From: Myxocyprinus asiaticus
Lineage: Eukaryota; Chordata; Actinopteri; Cypriniformes; Catostomidae
DNA: 64,000 bases
Assembly: GCF_019703515.2 (NCBI RefSeq)
Contig: NC_059372.1
Location: forward strand, 16,281,492 to 16,345,491
Direction: 5' to 3'
Each line of letters begins with the position of its first letter. Positions within the stretch are counted from its first letter, which is position 1. This document shows, in pieces, positions 62,101 through 64,000 of this stretch. A program made the translations under genes and the position numbers. The notes below the pieces were generated by a model. The model was not told the origin of the DNA, searched no databases, and saw only the letters and a list, made by a program, of their open reading frames with translations.

Positions 62101-63069
62101 TGTGAATTTTTGCAAATTCAAGGAGGCAGTTTGCACTAACAAATGCACTTTTTCCCTGTTTGCAAAACCCTCTCCTTGAGTTGTAACAACAGGTTGCAAG
62201 CATTCATTGCATAAGTGTAAATATAGGATTTGTCGAACCAAGAACCTGAGCCTTGGCAACACAGCGGTACTCCCTGGACTCAGTGCTAACTGGACTGTCA
62301 TTAAGGTCCAAGTTAAAGATTGTACTGGTGTCAAAATCTGCAGTGGTTTTGCCATACCAACATGATATTTAACAGATCACATTATTCCTGTTTTGTACTG
62401 ATGTAGGTAGATGGCAATAGTAAGATATTTATTTTCTACTGTGAAAGGTATGAGAATGCAGAATATGGTTAGAGTGGCTAAGAATGCCCTGTCGTCACAC
62501 TTGAGATATAAGATCTCCTAACAAATTTTACAATGTTTCTCTTACAAAACTCTCATCTCTCTCCAAATTATAACTTAGTAATAAGCAGCTTATGTCTGCT
62601 GAAATTCATCAGCTTTTCAGCAAAGTACTTAGATAATCAGGTGATGGAATCCTTTGATCTACAGCCTCGTATATAATTGGACCTCATGTTACTTGTAGTG
62701 CTGTCTGTGGACGGCAATGGATGACACTACCTGACCTTTACGGGACTCCAGTATTCTATTATATCACAATATGAAAGGTCGCTCTTCATCTTCTGTTTTT
62801 ATGCTCTTAAATGTTACTTCTGCCACACATTGGTCAGAGTCATGAAACCCCATGACAGGTGTCCTTCATGAAGGTCGTTCCCTGAGTTTTTGTCGTGCAC
62901 TTGGCCCACGTCCACCGTAGATGTGAATGCCAACTAAAAAGGCTGACATGGCCATAATCGTTAATACCACTGGTTGCTACTCATTGTATTTATAGGATGA
63001 AAGAGCATAGTGATTGCTACTCACTCACAGTATGTCACTGCTTTAATGTTAGATGGATTGGAGATGAAA
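59136..63069. other. camta1 intron 3 DNA, no feature seen
   Basis: Poly-A run at 59910-59928 and a pyrimidine-rich block at 60540-60610. The stretch 60840-61080 looks single-copy and moderately GC-rich but cannot be named. Confidence 0.35.
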
Positions 63070-63769
63070 GATGTTACTTTTAGTTGACAGCAACAACTGT
63101 GCGAGGCGGGACACAGTTTTTCTTTCTCCCTGGTCGTAGCCTTTCAGTTAGGCTTATTTGTTGGGCTGTTCGCAACGAACACGTATTTGCGTCCATCAGT
63201 GCTGATTTTCAATGTAATTATGTTCTAGTTGGACTTCTTTGACAGCTGACAGCTTGTCAGTTAAAAAAATAACTTCAAAATGCGTCTCGATACACCTGCA
63301 TTCTGCTTGTTGCATCTTGCGTTGTTTTAGCTTAAGGGTGCATTCGGCATCAAGACCATTATCAGAATGAACGAATGTATGATTCCTATAAAAGAGTGAC
63401 ATCTCCCATGGAAAGCCGTCACATTACCCTCAATAAGCACCGCGTCTGATGTTTGCAGATACATCAAATAGGCTTACTACGTTATACAGTGTTACCGGTT
63501 ATACTCGGTACATAGGACGACACCGGTGCAAAATGTTATACCGGTAAAATGGGTATAAACATTATGAAAGAAATTAACTAAATGACAACAGTTAATTGAA
63601 TTGCCTACATAAAGTTGCCAAACGAGTTTGTGACTCATTAATAAGCCTAAATGAATGCATTGAAAGCCAGATGTTCTTTATCGACATATCAAAATGACTG
63701 TGAACGTGCACTTACGGAAGACGTTACTTTTAGTTGACGGCAACAACTGTGCGAGGCGGGATGCAGTTT
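63070..63769. repeat. Pair of near-identical 50-bp direct repeats
   Basis: GTTACTTTTAGTTGACAGCA at 63073 and GTTACTTTTAGTTGACGGCA at 63723 each continue with ACAACTGTGCGAGGCGGGA. The two copies (63070-63119 and 63720-63769) differ at about four positions and are 650 bp apart. Between them is a CCGGTTATAC...TATACCGGTA-type palindromic stretch (63493-63550), which looks like the end of a DNA transposon. Confidence 0.65.
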
Positions 63770-64000
63770 GCCCCGTATTTTAGCGACTCACACGCACCCA
63801 AACTGCACCCGAATGTGTCGCAAATTTAGAGAAATTGACATGAAATACAGACACCTTCAGCATGAGTTGAAGATGCATCCAGCTGCATACTTGCATTAGG
63901 TTCAACTATTGGTGAGTTATGTGAGATAACATGGATGCTTCATGACCGAAGCGGCTGCGGGGGAAAGATCAAGTAAGATCAGTGCCACTCTGTGCATGTC

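Noticed and set aside
42879..64000. A fourth camta1 coding exon (continuing the CG-1 domain)
   Set aside because: No segment reading EIAAYLITFEKHEEWL or similar was found in any frame, so the next exon lies beyond the window.

Overview
The window looks like intronic DNA from a teleost fish, most likely a cyprinid (carp/minnow family). Evidence: it is AT-rich, carries short exons tens of kilobases apart, and is crowded with fish-type transposons: Tc1 relatives with Sleeping Beauty-like ends, long-palindrome TTAA elements whose ends read like GGATAGTTCACCC, many short hAT elements with 8-bp target duplications, an L2-type and an L1-type LINE, and a Gypsy-like element with integrase placed before reverse transcriptase. 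No bacterial features (operons, CRISPR, ribosome binding sites) are seen.

One host gene can be supported: the 5' end of camta1 (calmodulin-binding transcription activator 1), on the + strand. Coding exon 1 (7829-7873) encodes MWRAEGKWLPKTSRK, which I recognise as the CAMTA1 N-terminus; it sits in a CpG-rich region behind a cluster of CCAAT boxes. A phase-compatible candidate exon 2 lies at 13142-13235. Exon 3 (42775-42878) encodes the start of the CG-1 DNA-binding domain. Introns 1 and 2 are about 5.3 and 29.5 kb, and intron 3 runs past the end of the window. I find no further camta1 exon after 42878.

Layout: 1-7450, upstream DNA with a direct-repeat-flanked GC-rich element, two abutting Tc1 remnants and a palindromic MITE. 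7450-13235, promoter, exon 1, intron 1 and candidate exon 2. 13577-22883, hAT elements, several nested, four of them with exact 8-bp target duplications, and an L1 fragment. 24684-27811, a palindromic MITE followed by a three-level nest ending in a ZBED-type hAT. 31118-32362, a Tc1 copy between hAT fragments. 34620-41572, further nests. 42775-42878, exon 3. 45180-50763, a TTAA palindromic element interrupted by a hAT fragment, an L2 LINE and a 5'-truncated Gypsy-type element. 50931-64000, mostly plain intron 3 with a few further hAT/MITE copies.

The mobile elements are inactive as seen: truncated, frameshifted, stop-containing or non-autonomous. I did not find a convincing new biological system. 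The best leads are the integrase-first pol order, the divergent fish exon 2 of camta1, and the nested insertions whose target duplications give a relative order of insertion events.
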